From assembly GCA_012103535.1 (NCBI GenBank), contig WLWQ01000002.1:1054001-1118000 (forward strand): a stretch of DNA of 64,000 bases, read 5' to 3'. A program made the position numbers and the translations under genes. The notes beneath the pieces were generated by a model. That model was given only the letters and a program-made list of their open reading frames with translations, ran no database searches and had not been told where the DNA came from. The number at the start of each line of letters is the position of its first letter. The stretch's first letter is position 1. Source of the stretch: Pseudomonadales bacterium (GTDB lineage: Bacteria; Pseudomonadota; Gammaproteobacteria; Pseudomonadales; Pseudohongiellaceae). Shown piece after piece: positions 35,931-45,540 of this stretch.

Positions 35931-37601
35931 TTGGATGCAGTAAATGATTTTCTAATTTTTCTGGATGGCTTTTTAGGATCGGCTATTTGGTTCCCCAGCT
36001 TGCTCCTATTTACAGGGATCTTTTTTACTCTGTATTTGGGTTTCCCCCAAATTCGCTATTTTAAGCATGCGATCGGAGTTACAAGCGGAAAGTTTGACAA
36101 AGAAGGTGCAAAAGGGGATACCACTCACTTTCAGGCCTTATCGACAGCATTATCGGGCACGGTCGGAACGGGGAACATTGGCGGTGTAGCGCTAGCGTTG
36201 CATCTTGGAGGCCCTGCAGCCTTGTTTTGGATGTGGGTGACCGCTTTCTTCGGTATGACTAGTAAATTCGTCGAAGTAACTTTATCTCACAAATATAGAA
36301 ATCAAACCCCCGACGGCACTATGGCTGGGGGACCCATGTACTACATGGAGAAGGGCCTCAATATGAAATGGCTGGCGATTATATTCGCTGTCGCCACGGT
36401 ATTGAGTTCATTTGGTACCGGCAATCTTCCTCAAATCAATAGCATCGCTTCCGGATTAGAAAGCACATTTAATCTTGATCCACTAATTACGGCGAGCATA
36501 CTTTCTGTCCTGCTGGCATTAGTAATTATCGGTGGCATTACGCGAATAGCGAAAGTAGCCGCTGCTATTGTGCCAACAATGGCAATTTTTTACTTAATTG
36601 GCGCCTTTGCAGTAATAATTCCAAACGTCGGAAATGTCATTCCGTCATTTCTTTCCATTTTTGCCGATGCGTTTACCGGTTCTGCTGCAGTAGGCGGATT
36701 CTTAGGCGCTACCTTTGCCTTCGCGTTTGACCGTGGAGTTAACAGAGGTCTGTATTCGAATGAAGCAGGTCAAGGGTCTGCACCTATTGCTCACGCTGCA
36801 GCCCGTACGGATGAGCCAGCGGATGAGGGTATGGTATCGATACTGGAACCGTTCATAGACACTATCGTGATCTGCACGATTACCGGATTGGTTATCCTTT
36901 CTTCTGGCGTCTGGATGGAGAAATTTGAAAATGAATTTCAACGTGCAGACATGAGTTTTGTTAGCGGCACCTTTGGAGAATCTGAAACAGAGGACATCGA
37001 GCAATTGTTTTCATTCTTAAATGGAGATGAATCTAGCGTCAGCAGTTTCGATGGAGACATTACCTTGGTAAATGGTCAAGCACAGAATGCTGACCAATTC
37101 ACGCTCCTGCATGCCCGCTCCTTTGCTGAAAATATAGTTTACAGTAATGAGCAAGGGCCAATAACGGGTTCTGTGGTGGTTACAGATGGGTCCTTGGATG
37201 ACACTAGTATTATTGTGACTGGTGATTCCTTGTTGCATTCGGTGCCATTAACGACCCAGGCTTTTACAAGAGGATTGTTTGGAGACTATGGACAATACAT
37301 TGTGTCCATAGGGTTAATGTTATTTGCATTCTCCACTGCAATTGCCTGGTCTTATTATGGCGATAGAGCCATGACTTATTTATTTGGGCCTAAGTCAGTT
37401 CTGCCTTATCGCATAGTATATGTGTTAGGTTTTTTCTATGCCGCGTTAGCAGACACGACCATAGTATGGAATGTCTCACTCATTACCATTGTGTTGATGA
37501 CTGTGCCAAATCTTATTGGCATATTGTTAATGCACAAAGAGATGAAGCGTACTGTTAAAGATTACTGGGAAAGAACTGAACACGGAAAACACCGCACTTA
37601 G
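35931..37601 (+). CDS. Alanine/glycine:cation (Na+) symporter family protein with a large extra loop
   Basis: AGCS-family symporter: [21 protein letters not shown] and [13 protein letters not shown] are the family hallmarks, with [20 protein letters not shown] in the second half. It imports alanine, glycine or related amino acids with Na+. Family members are usually 450-490 residues; this one has 556 because of a soluble insertion at about residues 327-440, between two helices, probably periplasmic. The start is TTG 35931 behind a strong GAGGGGGAAAG site. It stands alone, 46 bases after the Mrp gene, with a CA-type motif before the ribosome site. Confidence 0.9.
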   Translation: MDAVNDFLIFLDGFLGSAIWFPSLLLFTGIFFTLYLGFPQIRYFKHAIGVTSGKFDKEGAKGDTTHFQALSTALSGTVGTGNIGGVALALHLGGPAALFWMWVTAFFGMTSKFVEVTLSHKYRNQTPDGTMAGGPMYYMEKGLNMKWLAIIFAVATVLSSFGTGNLPQINSIASGLESTFNLDPLITASILSVLLALVIIGGITRIAKVAAAIVPTMAIFYLIGAFAVIIPNVGNVIPSFLSIFADAFTGSAAVGGFLGATFAFAFDRGVNRGLYSNEAGQGSAPIAHAAARTDEPADEGMVSILEPFIDTIVICTITGLVILSSGVWMEKFENEFQRADMSFVSGTFGESETEDIEQLFSFLNGDESSVSSFDGDITLVNGQAQNADQFTLLHARSFAENIVYSNEQGPITGSVVVTDGSLDDTSIIVTGDSLLHSVPLTTQAFTRGLFGDYGQYIVSIGLMLFAFSTAIAWSYYGDRAMTYLFGPKSVLPYRIVYVLGFFYAALADTTIVWNVSLITIVLMTVPNLIGILLMHKEMKRTVKDYWERTEHGKHRT

Positions 37602-37628
37602 TTCAAGACTAGGCGTTCAAGACCAGGC
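37601..37628. repeat. Short tandem duplication (2 x 14 bases)
   Basis: GTTCAAGACTAGGC is followed at once by GTTCAAGACCAGGC, a 14-base tandem duplication with one mismatch, in the gap between two convergent symporter genes. It is likely a replication-slippage scar; no hairpin or terminator with a T-run is seen in this gap. Confidence 0.6.
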
Positions 37629-37655
37629 AAAAGTGCCGTGTTGTCATTCTAGAGC

Positions 37656-39344
37656 TTAACGAGCTACTGCCTCGCCAGGAAGGCGGATATTTTCGACAAT
37701 TTGTTGCACGTCTTCTGGAGGTTCAGGCGTAAACTGAGCCACAGTCAATGCCACTAACAAGTTAACCAGGGTTCCAAAAGTACCGATGCCTTCGGGTGAT
37801 ATGCCCAGCAGCCAACCATCTGCATTGTCCAGCGCCGGATTTAAGGTTTTGAAATAGATGATGTAAAAAGCTGTAAAAAGGAATCCTGCAACCATGCCTG
37901 CAATTGCACCGTGCTTATTCATCCGTTTTTGGAATATGCCCAGTACGATTGCCGGAAAGAATGAGGCTGCGGCGAGGCCAAATGCATAGGCCACTACTTG
38001 CGCAACATATGCAGGTGGATTTATTCCCACGTAACCTGCAATCAGTACTGCCACAAAAATCGCGATTCGAGCGTAAGTTAATTCTTGTCGCTCTGTAATC
38101 GTAGGCATGAAACTTCGCTTCATAAAATCGTGGGCCACTGAAGTCGATATTACCAGCAGTAAGCCGGCGGCAGTAGATAAGGCTGCCGCTAAGGCGCCAG
38201 CTGCCACCAATGCCACAACCCAGTTAGGTAGTCCCGCAATTTCAGGATTGGCTAATACCATGATGTCGCGGTTTACATTCAGCTCGTTAGTTTCAGGATC
38301 GCCAACATATTGGATACGGCCGTCGTCGTTTTTGTCTTCAAATGCAATTAGGTTAGTAGCTTCCCATTTGGTAAACCATTCGGGCACTTCTGAGTACTCA
38401 ACATTATCCACTGTGTTGATTAAGTTAGTTCGAGCAAATGCTGCGACTGCAGGAGCGGTCGTGTAGAGAATAGCAATAAAAACTAAGGCATATCCCGCTG
38501 AGCGACGAGCATCTCTAACATTAGGCACAGTGAAAAACCTGATAATTACATGGGGGAGACCGGCAGTACCGAACATTAATGCTGCAGTGATGAAGAAGAC
38601 ATCCTGTGTACTGCGCTGCCCCTCAGTATAAGTTGCAAATCCTAATTCCTCACTCATACCGTCTAATCTATCGAGTAAGAATCCGCCTCCGAAGGCCTCA
38701 GTGAGCTCCGCACCGAATCCAAGTTGGGGAATTGGAATTCCCGTCATTAAGATAGAAATAAAGATTGCCGGCACCATGAAAGCAAAAATAAGCACACAAT
38801 ATTGTGCAACCTGGGTATAAGTAATCCCTTTCATGCCGCCCATTACGGCGTAAAAGAAAACTATCGCCATTCCAATGACTACACCGGTAGTAATATCGAC
38901 TTCTAAAAATCTGGAAAATACGATACCTGCACCTTGCATTTGGCCGCATACATAAACAAATGAAATGGTTATCGCACAGAACACTGCAATTAGGCGGGCG
39001 GTTTTAGAGTAATAACGGTCGCCAATAAAATCCGGTACCGTAAATTTTCCAAATTTTCTTAAGTAGGGTGCGAGAAGCAAGGCGAGTAATACGTAGCCGC
39101 CAGTCCAGCCCATTAAGTAGAAAGTGCCATCCCTGCCTAAGAAAGAAATTAGTCCTGCCATTGAGATAAAAGAAGCTGCCGACATCCAGTCCGCTGCAGT
39201 TGCCATACCATTGGCTAAAGGTGGCACATCACTTCCGGCAACGTAGAATTCACTGGTCGATCCGGCACGGGACCAGATGGCGATGCCTATGTAGAGACCG
39301 AATGTCAGAAATACAAATACGAAAGTCCAGATTTGAACACTCAC
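37656..39344 (-). CDS. Sodium:solute symporter, large subunit (VC_2705 subfamily, SSS)
   Basis: The 562-residue SSS transporter has about 13 helices: AGSDVPPLANGMATAADWMS (substrate/Na+ region of the first core helix), FLGRDGTFYLMGWTGGY, and AGALAAALSTAAGLLLVISTS for the second sodium site. It includes the extended acidic loop (FEDKNDDGRIQYVGDPE, which looks calcium-binding) typical of the large VC_2705-type subfamily, whose best-known relatives are ActP-like acetate/monocarboxylate carriers. The GTG start overlaps the stop of the small-subunit gene (GTGA). The two are known partners, so a two-component symporter for short-chain acids is likely. Confidence 0.92.
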   Translation of the reverse strand: MSVQIWTFVFVFLTFGLYIGIAIWSRAGSTSEFYVAGSDVPPLANGMATAADWMSAASFISMAGLISFLGRDGTFYLMGWTGGYVLLALLLAPYLRKFGKFTVPDFIGDRYYSKTARLIAVFCAITISFVYVCGQMQGAGIVFSRFLEVDITTGVVIGMAIVFFYAVMGGMKGITYTQVAQYCVLIFAFMVPAIFISILMTGIPIPQLGFGAELTEAFGGGFLLDRLDGMSEELGFATYTEGQRSTQDVFFITAALMFGTAGLPHVIIRFFTVPNVRDARRSAGYALVFIAILYTTAPAVAAFARTNLINTVDNVEYSEVPEWFTKWEATNLIAFEDKNDDGRIQYVGDPETNELNVNRDIMVLANPEIAGLPNWVVALVAAGALAAALSTAAGLLLVISTSVAHDFMKRSFMPTITERQELTYARIAIFVAVLIAGYVGINPPAYVAQVVAYAFGLAAASFFPAIVLGIFQKRMNKHGAIAGMVAGFLFTAFYIIYFKTLNPALDNADGWLLGISPEGIGTFGTLVNLLVALTVAQFTPEPPEDVQQIVENIRLPGEAVAR

Positions 39345-39646
39345 GATGCGTCCCCCTCTGAATTGGATTGAGTTTGAGCCTGATTACTATTTGAAGTTTC
39401 TAAATTGTATTTGTCATCTAGCTTATCCATGAGATAGATGTAAACGAAAATGAGAACGACAAATACTAAGATCGCTCCTTGTTGAGCAATCCAAAAACCA
39501 AGTTTGAATCCACCAATCCGGAAGTTATCCAGAAAATCCACCAGTAAAATACCGCAACCAAATGAAATGAAAAACCAAACTGCCAGCAAAGACAGGACGA
39601 TTTTTATGTTGGATTTCCAGTAGGATTGAGCGCTGTTATCAGACAT
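39341..39646 (-). CDS. DUF4212 symporter small subunit
   Basis: This 101-residue protein has two transmembrane helices (KIVLSLLAVWFFISFGCGILL and FWIAQQGAILVFVVLIFVYIY, trimmed) and short polar tails, exactly the DUF4212 pattern (sodium/substrate symporter small subunit). ATG 39646 is chosen because AGAGGT precedes it at the right distance; the longer frame upstream has no such site. It is translationally coupled to the large subunit and carries an A-rich CA motif just before the ribosome site. Confidence 0.9.
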   Translation of the reverse strand: MSDNSAQSYWKSNIKIVLSLLAVWFFISFGCGILLVDFLDNFRIGGFKLGFWIAQQGAILVFVVLIFVYIYLMDKLDDKYNLETSNSNQAQTQSNSEGDAS

Positions 39647-39948
39647 TGCGACCTCTTTTATTATTGCTTTATAACTACACCCTGTAAGGTCGCAAATAGG
39701 ACCTCCATAGGATTTTTTCGACAGAATCAATCCATCTTTTTTACGCGCTGGGATGGTATCACTTAATCCAGAACCCGTATACCTGCCTATTTTCGGGGGC
39801 TGCAGCCATTGTGCTTTACATTGTTGAGGTTCGGCTTGTCGATTCTCCGTCTTGAACTAAACTTAGATAATCCATTGTTGTTTAAGCTATTTTTCGAATT
39901 TAAACGACCAAGATTGAAGACGAGCAAAGGCCCAAAGCGTAGCGCATT
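39647..39948. other. Divergent intergenic region
   Basis: This 302-base region separates the symporter operon (minus) from the hybrid kinase (plus). It must hold both promoters, but I see no convincing -35/-10 pair. The CA motif near 39660 is the only recognised element, and there is no ORF with coding character. Confidence 0.4.
39658..39665 (-). promoter_or_regulatory. CA-type (Hfq/Crc) motif before DUF4212 ribosome site
   Basis: The minus strand reads AATAATAA followed by AAGAGGTCGCAATG, so a perfect AAnAAnAA motif touches the Shine-Dalgarno sequence of the symporter operon. It is the same motif type as in the crcZ candidate. Confidence 0.45.
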
Positions 39949-41877
39949 ATGACTCCACAGAATGAGTCAATCTCCAAAATTACTCGGCTAGTTTTAAGAA
40001 GTGTTCTTAAGCGTTTTGCCGTGGTATTGGTATTGCTACTTGCCTTTCAACTTGCAACAAATTTAGTTCTTGGCAGAAATATTGCTGAAGTATCCTGGTG
40101 GCAGCAGTTTCTTTTTGTTGCAATCGCTTCTACAGCAATGCTTTTTATTGTTCATAATGTGCTCAAGCGCCTACAAGAATTAATTGCAGTAAAACAATCC
40201 AAACTGATTCACTCGAAACAGTTACTCGAACAACGAGTAAACGAACGTACTGCAGAACTGAAAGCGACATCCAAAGAGCTTGCCAAGTCGCTCCAGGTAA
40301 AGAGTGAATTTCTGGCAACTATGAGTCATGAGATTAGAACGCCTATGAATGGCGTGCTGGGCATGGCGCAATTGCTGAGTGAAACTGAACTCAACGAGAA
40401 ACAGCAACGCTACGTCGGCATTGTCAATTCGTCAGGCAACTCGTTATTGGGCGTGCTGAACAATATCCTAGACTTTTCCAAAATTGAAGCAGGAAAAATG
40501 GAAGTCGAAAACATTCCATTCAATCTGGAAAGCCTGGTAGACGAATCTTTGGGAGTATTTTCTCTTAAAGCCTTGGAAAAACGCGTAAAACTGGTAGGTG
40601 GCTTAGCCCATGATGTACCAAGAGTGTATCGCGGGGATCCAACTCGATTACGCCAGATCATGATGAACCTTCTCGCCAACGCAATTAAATTTACTTTTAA
40701 CGGCGAAGTTTCACTTTATGTCTCGTTGCAGGAAGCCAAAAATGGAAAAGGCAAAACTGGTTTATTGATAGAAGTAAAAGACAACGGAATTGGCATTTCC
40801 GAAGAGCAGTGTGAAAAATTTTTTAAGGCTTTCTCACAAACGGATGTTGCTACTGCAAGAAAGTATGGGGGAACAGGACTCGGACTGGTTATCTGTAAGA
40901 ATCTAGTAAACCTTATGAACGGAGAAATTGGGGTCAACAGTGAGTTAGGCGACGGGGCTACTTTCTGGGTCGATATCGCTATCGATTCCGTTCCTATGGA
41001 AGAGGCAAAAACATACCTAGGATCGGTGCAGTCAATTGAAAGCGCCGGAGTACTATTGATTGAATCAGACGAAATGGCTGCGCATATCTTACAAGAACAG
41101 CTTAGCCATTTTGGGTTAAAGGTGTATTTCGCAGCTACCGTAGCTGAAGCAGTAGAGCAGCTCCGTTCTGGAATTGATGTACGCATGGTGCTAAGCGCTG
41201 AAAAACTTTCCGACGGGAGCGGTGTCGAGCTAGCAGAATTGGTAAACGATGAATTCAGTGACAAGCCCATCAGGTTTTTCTTAATGGCCCCTATTTGCAT
41301 TGAAAACTCCACCATGACTCCGCCAGGAGTCTATAAAGTCTTGGAAAGGCCTATTTCAAGTGGATTACTTTACAGTTCGCTCCAGAGCGCAGTCTCTGAG
41401 GGATTACCTAAAGTCAGAAAATCCCAGAAAATTGCCGCAGATCGAGAAGATTTTGCAGATGTGAAAGCGCTTATTGCTGAAGACAACGAAGTTAATCAAA
41501 TGGTTATCTCGGCAATACTCAAGAAATTTAAGATCAAGCCCGTAATCGTAGAAAATGGAGCAGACGCGCTGGAGAAAATAGATTCTGGTAAAGGATCATT
41601 TGATTTAATTTTGATGGATTGTGAAATGCCATCCATGGACGGGTGGGAAGCGACTGAACGAATTCGGGAGTTTGAGCAGCGTAACAATACCGAAAAGCCG
41701 GTTAAGATTGTTGCATTGAGCGCCCATGTAATTAGCGAACCCAGAAATCGCGCTTTAGAATCTGGAATGGACAAGTTTGTAGCAAAACCAGTAGATATCA
41801 GTTCGGTGGAAGAGCTATTACATGAATATTTTCCGAGAGTTAGTTCCAGCGAAACTCCCCAGTCTGCCCGCTATTAA
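39949..41877 (+). CDS. Hybrid sensor histidine kinase / response regulator
   Basis: The 642-residue BarA/TorS-like hybrid kinase has two N-terminal transmembrane helices (about 23-43 and 55-72), a short coiled coil (residues 75-115), and HisKA with MSHEIRTPMNGVLGMAQLL (phospho-acceptor His). HATPase follows (NLLANAIKF, DNGIGI, GGTGLGLVI). Next comes a receiver-like segment whose acceptor strand reads RMVLSAEKLSDG, without the expected aspartate. A complete receiver is last (IAEDNEVNQ, LILMDCEMPSMDGWEAT). There is almost no periplasmic sensor part, so the signal is probably membranous or cytoplasmic. No response regulator gene lies beside it. The 3' end overlaps darP by four bases, convergently. 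Confidence 0.9.
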   Translation: MTPQNESISKITRLVLRSVLKRFAVVLVLLLAFQLATNLVLGRNIAEVSWWQQFLFVAIASTAMLFIVHNVLKRLQELIAVKQSKLIHSKQLLEQRVNERTAELKATSKELAKSLQVKSEFLATMSHEIRTPMNGVLGMAQLLSETELNEKQQRYVGIVNSSGNSLLGVLNNILDFSKIEAGKMEVENIPFNLESLVDESLGVFSLKALEKRVKLVGGLAHDVPRVYRGDPTRLRQIMMNLLANAIKFTFNGEVSLYVSLQEAKNGKGKTGLLIEVKDNGIGISEEQCEKFFKAFSQTDVATARKYGGTGLGLVICKNLVNLMNGEIGVNSELGDGATFWVDIAIDSVPMEEAKTYLGSVQSIESAGVLLIESDEMAAHILQEQLSHFGLKVYFAATVAEAVEQLRSGIDVRMVLSAEKLSDGSGVELAELVNDEFSDKPIRFFLMAPICIENSTMTPPGVYKVLERPISSGLLYSSLQSAVSEGLPKVRKSQKIAADREDFADVKALIAEDNEVNQMVISAILKKFKIKPVIVENGADALEKIDSGKGSFDLILMDCEMPSMDGWEATERIREFEQRNNTEKPVKIVALSAHVISEPRNRALESGMDKFVAKPVDISSVEELLHEYFPRVSSSETPQSARY

Positions 41878-42386
41878 TTTTCGGGGCTAATATTAGCGAC
41901 CAAATAGTCTCGAATTTTCTTCACGATTTTTTCTTGATTGGAATTTTCAGCTTTTTGAAATTCTCGATTCAGCTGTCTTAGTTTTTGCCTATTCAGTGAA
42001 GGGTGATCGGCAACGAGCCTACTTATTGCCTCATCCCCTTCGGCAAAAATGCTCTGGGATAGCTGAAGATGAAAGTCTATTTTGTTGCTGCTGTCTGTTA
42101 CAGAGCTTAGCTTGGAAATTGCCTGACTAATCTCATCTTTGTCGCAATCTCGCATTAACTTCCCAATAAATTGCAGCTGTCGCTTTCTCGCCCCATAAGC
42201 GTTGGGTAGTCGTTTAAATTCTGCGATGGCAGTACGAAGTTGGTCGGGCAAGGGAAGAAGGTCCAAGTCTGCTACTTTGAAAGTAGTTAAATGTTGACCC
42301 AAATCCTGAAGCTCCAACGCTACTTTTTTGCGCTCAGATTTACTGGGAATGGAACTATCAATCTGCGCTTCTTCTTTGTCTTTCAC
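41874..42386 (-). CDS. darP: DarP (YjgA), 50S ribosome assembly factor
   Basis: The 170-residue, highly charged helical protein matches the DarP/YjgA family: SKSERKKVALELQDLGQHL, LPDQLRTAIAEFKRL, ARKRQLQFIGKLMR, and SLNRQKLRQLNREFQ. The factor associates with late 50S precursors. The start is GTG. In many gammaproteobacteria it neighbours pmbA/tldD; here it neighbours mgtE and a hybrid kinase instead. Confidence 0.92.
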   Translation of the reverse strand: MKDKEEAQIDSSIPSKSERKKVALELQDLGQHLTTFKVADLDLLPLPDQLRTAIAEFKRLPNAYGARKRQLQFIGKLMRDCDKDEISQAISKLSSVTDSSNKIDFHLQLSQSIFAEGDEAISRLVADHPSLNRQKLRQLNREFQKAENSNQEKIVKKIRDYLVANISPEN

Positions 42387-42404
42387 GGCTCGATTTAGAA
42401 ATCA

Positions 42405-43763
42405 TCAAAGATAAAATAATTGTGCCAGGCCCAGAAAAGCAAAAAATCCGATAGAGTCTGTTACGGTTGTTAGCGCGACAGTTCCTGCCAGTGCTGGATC
42501 GACGTTCATTTTCTTAAGAAACAATGGCAGATAAGCTCCCGCTAAGGCTGCGGTTATCAGGTTTATCATCATGGCTGCAGCTATGATGTAGCTAAGTTGC
42601 AAGTCCCTATACCAGAAAAAAGCAACTATAGAAATCACCAGCGCCCAAAGTGTGCCATTAAGCACGGCAACGCCTAACTCTCGAATTAACAACCATCTGC
42701 TATTGGAAGGGCTAATATGGCCAAGTGCCATACTGCGAATGACCAAAGTCAGGGTTTGCGTTCCAGCGACACCTCCCATATTTGCAACGATAGGCATTAG
42801 AACGGCAAGGTAGACAACTTGATCTAAGATATCCTGGAACATATAGATAACCAGAGATGCGAGTACTGCGGTCATTAAATTCACGCCTAACCAAAGTGCT
42901 CTTCGTCGTGCCGTTTTAACGACGGGTGCAAAAGTATCATCTTCTTCATCGAGGCCGGCCATACTCATGAACGAGTGTTCGGCGCTATCGCGAATTACGT
43001 CTACAACATCATCAATCGTGATACGGCCTAGAAGCTTGCCGTCGGCGTTTACTACTGGCGCTGACACCCAATCATGTTGCTCGAAAAGTTGAGCTACTTG
43101 AGTGGCTTCCATATCAACCGGAATTGCTTCGAGATCTTCACGCATCACTTCTCTTACAGAAGTATGGGGGTCAGACACTAACACTTCTCTTAAGGGTAGA
43201 ATGCCCAAGAACTGATCGTTGCGACTCACTACTAGCAGGTTGTCTGTCATTTCCGGAATGCTTTCGTGTCGACGTAGATAGCGAAGTACAAGTTCGACCG
43301 TATGGTTTCGTCTTACTGTGATGGTATCGGTGTTCATCAAACCGCCAGCAGTGTCTTCATCATAGGAGAGGATTGATTCCACTCGTTGCCGGTCTTGCTG
43401 ATCCATAGCCTGCAGAACTTCGGCTGCTATTTGTTGCGGTAACTGTTGCAGTATGTCCGCTAAATCATCTGTCTCTAGTCCTTCTGTTAATTCGACAACC
43501 TGCTTTGCATCTAGATCGCTGAGAAACTCATTTTGAAGGTCTTCATTAAGGTATTGAATTACCTCACCTTCAGAGTCTTTGTCGATTAATTGCCAAAGGA
43601 CTGATCGAGTATTTGGAGGGGAGGACTCAAGTAGATGGGCAATACCCGCCGTAGGCAGCGTCTTGATCATCTGCCTTACCTGGTATAGAGAACCACTGTC
43701 AATCGCCTGGTTTAGTTCCAGTACGTGGTCTTTCTGAAATTGTGATTCCTTAACTTGAGACAT
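42405..43763 (-). CDS. mgtE: Magnesium transporter MgtE
   Basis: 452 residues with the MgtE order: an N-terminal superhelical domain (LESSPPNTRSVLWQLIDKD, QLPQQIAAEVLQAM), two CBS domains (about 130-255; YDEDTAGGLMNTD marks the entry), a plug helix, and five transmembrane helices. MPIVANMGGVAGTQTLTLVIR holds the selectivity-region motif. It imports Mg2+ and is gated by cytosolic Mg2+ through the CBS domains. It follows ptsO by about 145 bases, a common neighbour order in Pseudomonas relatives. Confidence 0.95.
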   Translation of the reverse strand: MSQVKESQFQKDHVLELNQAIDSGSLYQVRQMIKTLPTAGIAHLLESSPPNTRSVLWQLIDKDSEGEVIQYLNEDLQNEFLSDLDAKQVVELTEGLETDDLADILQQLPQQIAAEVLQAMDQQDRQRVESILSYDEDTAGGLMNTDTITVRRNHTVELVLRYLRRHESIPEMTDNLLVVSRNDQFLGILPLREVLVSDPHTSVREVMREDLEAIPVDMEATQVAQLFEQHDWVSAPVVNADGKLLGRITIDDVVDVIRDSAEHSFMSMAGLDEEDDTFAPVVKTARRRALWLGVNLMTAVLASLVIYMFQDILDQVVYLAVLMPIVANMGGVAGTQTLTLVIRSMALGHISPSNSRWLLIRELGVAVLNGTLWALVISIVAFFWYRDLQLSYIIAAAMMINLITAALAGAYLPLFLKKMNVDPALAGTVALTTVTDSIGFFAFLGLAQLFYL

Positions 43764-43908
43764 GGCTGTTCTCAGACCTCTACTCGGTTATCGGCGCGAG
43801 CGTTTCAGAATCGAAATATCAGGGATATGCGGGGTCCCTGCCAATCTGGGTGGCGCATTTTAACGCCATTTCAGGGGCAAACGAAAGGATAAGCTGGTTA
43901 GGTAGAAA

Positions 43909-44175
43909 TTATTCGTCTTCGCCAAATTTATCGTTAATCAGCGCGACGATAGCAGTTATAGCCTGTTCTTCATCAGCGCCTTCGGTTTCGACGATTAGTT
44001 CGGTGCCTTTTACGGCGGCAAGCATCATAAGAGAGAGGATGCTCTTCCCATCCACCATTTTTTCATGGCCGACTTGAATGTTCGAGGAATAGCTCGAAGT
44101 GAGTTCCACAAGCTTTGATGCTGCACGTGCATGCAGCCCAGCTTTATTGATTATTTCCACTTTCGTTTTTTGCAT
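43909..44175 (-). CDS. ptsO: Nitrogen-PTS phosphocarrier NPr (HPr family)
   Basis: This 88-residue HPr homologue has the phospho-acceptor His15 in GLHARAASKL and a serine at position 45 in DGKSILSLMML. It passes phosphate from PtsP to PtsN. It ends the rpoN-ptsN-rapZ operon, 14 bases after rapZ. The leader is nearly pure A (an A10 run precedes the ATG) with no Shine-Dalgarno sequence, which suggests coupling to rapZ or A-rich-leader initiation. Confidence 0.94.
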   Translation of the reverse strand: MQKTKVEIINKAGLHARAASKLVELTSSYSSNIQVGHEKMVDGKSILSLMMLAAVKGTELIVETEGADEEQAITAIVALINDKFGEDE

Positions 44176-44189
44176 TTTTTTTTAGTTTT

Positions 44190-45047
44190 TTATTGTGCTA
44201 ATTCTCGATGCCGTACTTGTACATTGCGAATTTTGCCGACAAATGCCGCCCCAAGTTTTTCGCATAGATATACTGATCTATGCTGGCCACCGGTGCAACC
44301 AAGGGCCACAGTGATATAACTTCGATTATTGCCTTCAAACCGGGGCAGCCATTTTTTTAGGTATTCGTTGATGTCGCTATACATTTCCTGAACTTCTTGC
44401 TGAGCATCCAAAAAATTAACAACCGCTTCATCCAGTCCAGTAAGTGAACGCAATGAGTTATCCCAATATGGATTAGGTAGGCAGCGAACATCGTAAACAA
44501 TGTCTGCATCAACAGGAACACCGTTTTTGTAACCAAAAGATTGGAACAATAGAGCGAGCCCAGTTTCTTTGTTTTCAACTATCCTGTTCTTTATTGAATC
44601 CCGTAATTGATGCAGAGACATATTGCTGGTATCGATTGAAAGACTCGACATAACCGATATGGGTTCCAGCAATTCTGATTCTTTGTCTATCGCTTCTATT
44701 AGAGCAACGTTTTCATCTGACAGTGGGTGTTTTCTGCGGCTTTCACTAAATCGCTTCAATAAAGTTTGACTATTCGCGTCTAGAAAGATGATTTCAACCG
44801 GTAGTTTCTTTTCTATTAAATCTTTTACTAAGTTTGGGACTTGTTCCAGGTCTGCAGATATATTGCGCGCATCAATACTAACCGCAACATTTGGAATGCC
44901 GGTTTCACCGGTAAATACTCTATTGGCGAGAGAGTGAAGCAAACTAGCAGGAAGATTGTCGATACAGTAATAACCGCGGTCTTCCAGAATGTGAAGGACA
45001 GTACTTTTTCCTGAGCCAGATCTACCACTGATAATTGTCAGTTTCAT
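44190..45047 (-). CDS. rapZ: RNase adapter protein RapZ
   Basis: 285 residues with an N-terminal P-loop (ISGRSGSGKSTVLHILED), NLPASLLHSL, DARN and FLDANSQTLLKRFSESRRKHPLS. The C-terminal domain ends with VALGCTGGQHRSVYLCEKL. In E. coli RapZ guides RNase E to the GlmZ RNA and so controls glucosamine-6-phosphate synthase. It sits between ptsN and ptsO as usual. Confidence 0.95.
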   Translation of the reverse strand: MKLTIISGRSGSGKSTVLHILEDRGYYCIDNLPASLLHSLANRVFTGETGIPNVAVSIDARNISADLEQVPNLVKDLIEKKLPVEIIFLDANSQTLLKRFSESRRKHPLSDENVALIEAIDKESELLEPISVMSSLSIDTSNMSLHQLRDSIKNRIVENKETGLALLFQSFGYKNGVPVDADIVYDVRCLPNPYWDNSLRSLTGLDEAVVNFLDAQQEVQEMYSDINEYLKKWLPRFEGNNRSYITVALGCTGGQHRSVYLCEKLGAAFVGKIRNVQVRHRELAQ

Positions 45048-45090
45048 TTAAGGTGACTCTTGATTCTTCTGAGTATTAGTTACCCGCTGT

Positions 45091-45540
45091 TCAAAATGTA
45101 ATTGCGATATTATAAAGATCTTCGCTGTCCTGAGTTTGTCTTATTGTGTAGCAAAAATCAGGATCGTTGAAAAGCTCTGCGAGACCAGCCAATGTTTTTA
45201 CGTGCTCATCTGTTTTTTCTTCTGGCACGATTAGTACAAAAAGTAGATCTACTGGTTTTCCGTCAATTGCATCGAAGTCAATTGGGGCTTTCAGTGTAAC
45301 CAGTGCGCCAATAATGCCTTTACAATGAGGAACCCTGCAATGGGGAATAGCAATGCCGCCGCCCAATCCTGTGCTTCCTAGTTGTTCTCGAGCCATGATG
45401 GCATTAAATACTTCACTCTCGTCGAGGGTCGCAAACTGCTTGCCAAGCAATTCGCTGACTTGCGTGAGTACTCGTTTTTTACTTACTCCATCGAGCTGAC
45501 AAAAACAGCGATCAGGTGTAAGGATATCTTCCAATTGCAT
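45091..45540 (-). CDS. ptsN: Nitrogen-PTS EIIA component PtsN
   Basis: This 149-residue EIIA(Ntr) protein has its phospho-acceptor His67 in GGGIAIPHCRVPHCKG. It takes phosphate from NPr and regulates potassium, carbon and nitrogen functions. It follows rpoN by about 64 bases with no gene between; hpf, which usually lies there, is missing. Confidence 0.94.
   Translation of the reverse strand: MQLEDILTPDRCFCQLDGVSKKRVLTQVSELLGKQFATLDESEVFNAIMAREQLGSTGLGGGIAIPHCRVPHCKGIIGALVTLKAPIDFDAIDGKPVDLLFVLIVPEEKTDEHVKTLAGLAELFNDPDFCYTIRQTQDSEDLYNIAITF

Noticed and set aside
37017-37238. Minus-strand frame in the symporter insertion
   Set aside because: The plus-strand frame is continuous across the insertion with good protein character, so the antisense frame is a shadow.
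44141-44190. Poly-T/poly-A tract before ptsO read as a terminator
   Set aside because: There is no stem next to it; it is simply an A-rich leader of ptsO.
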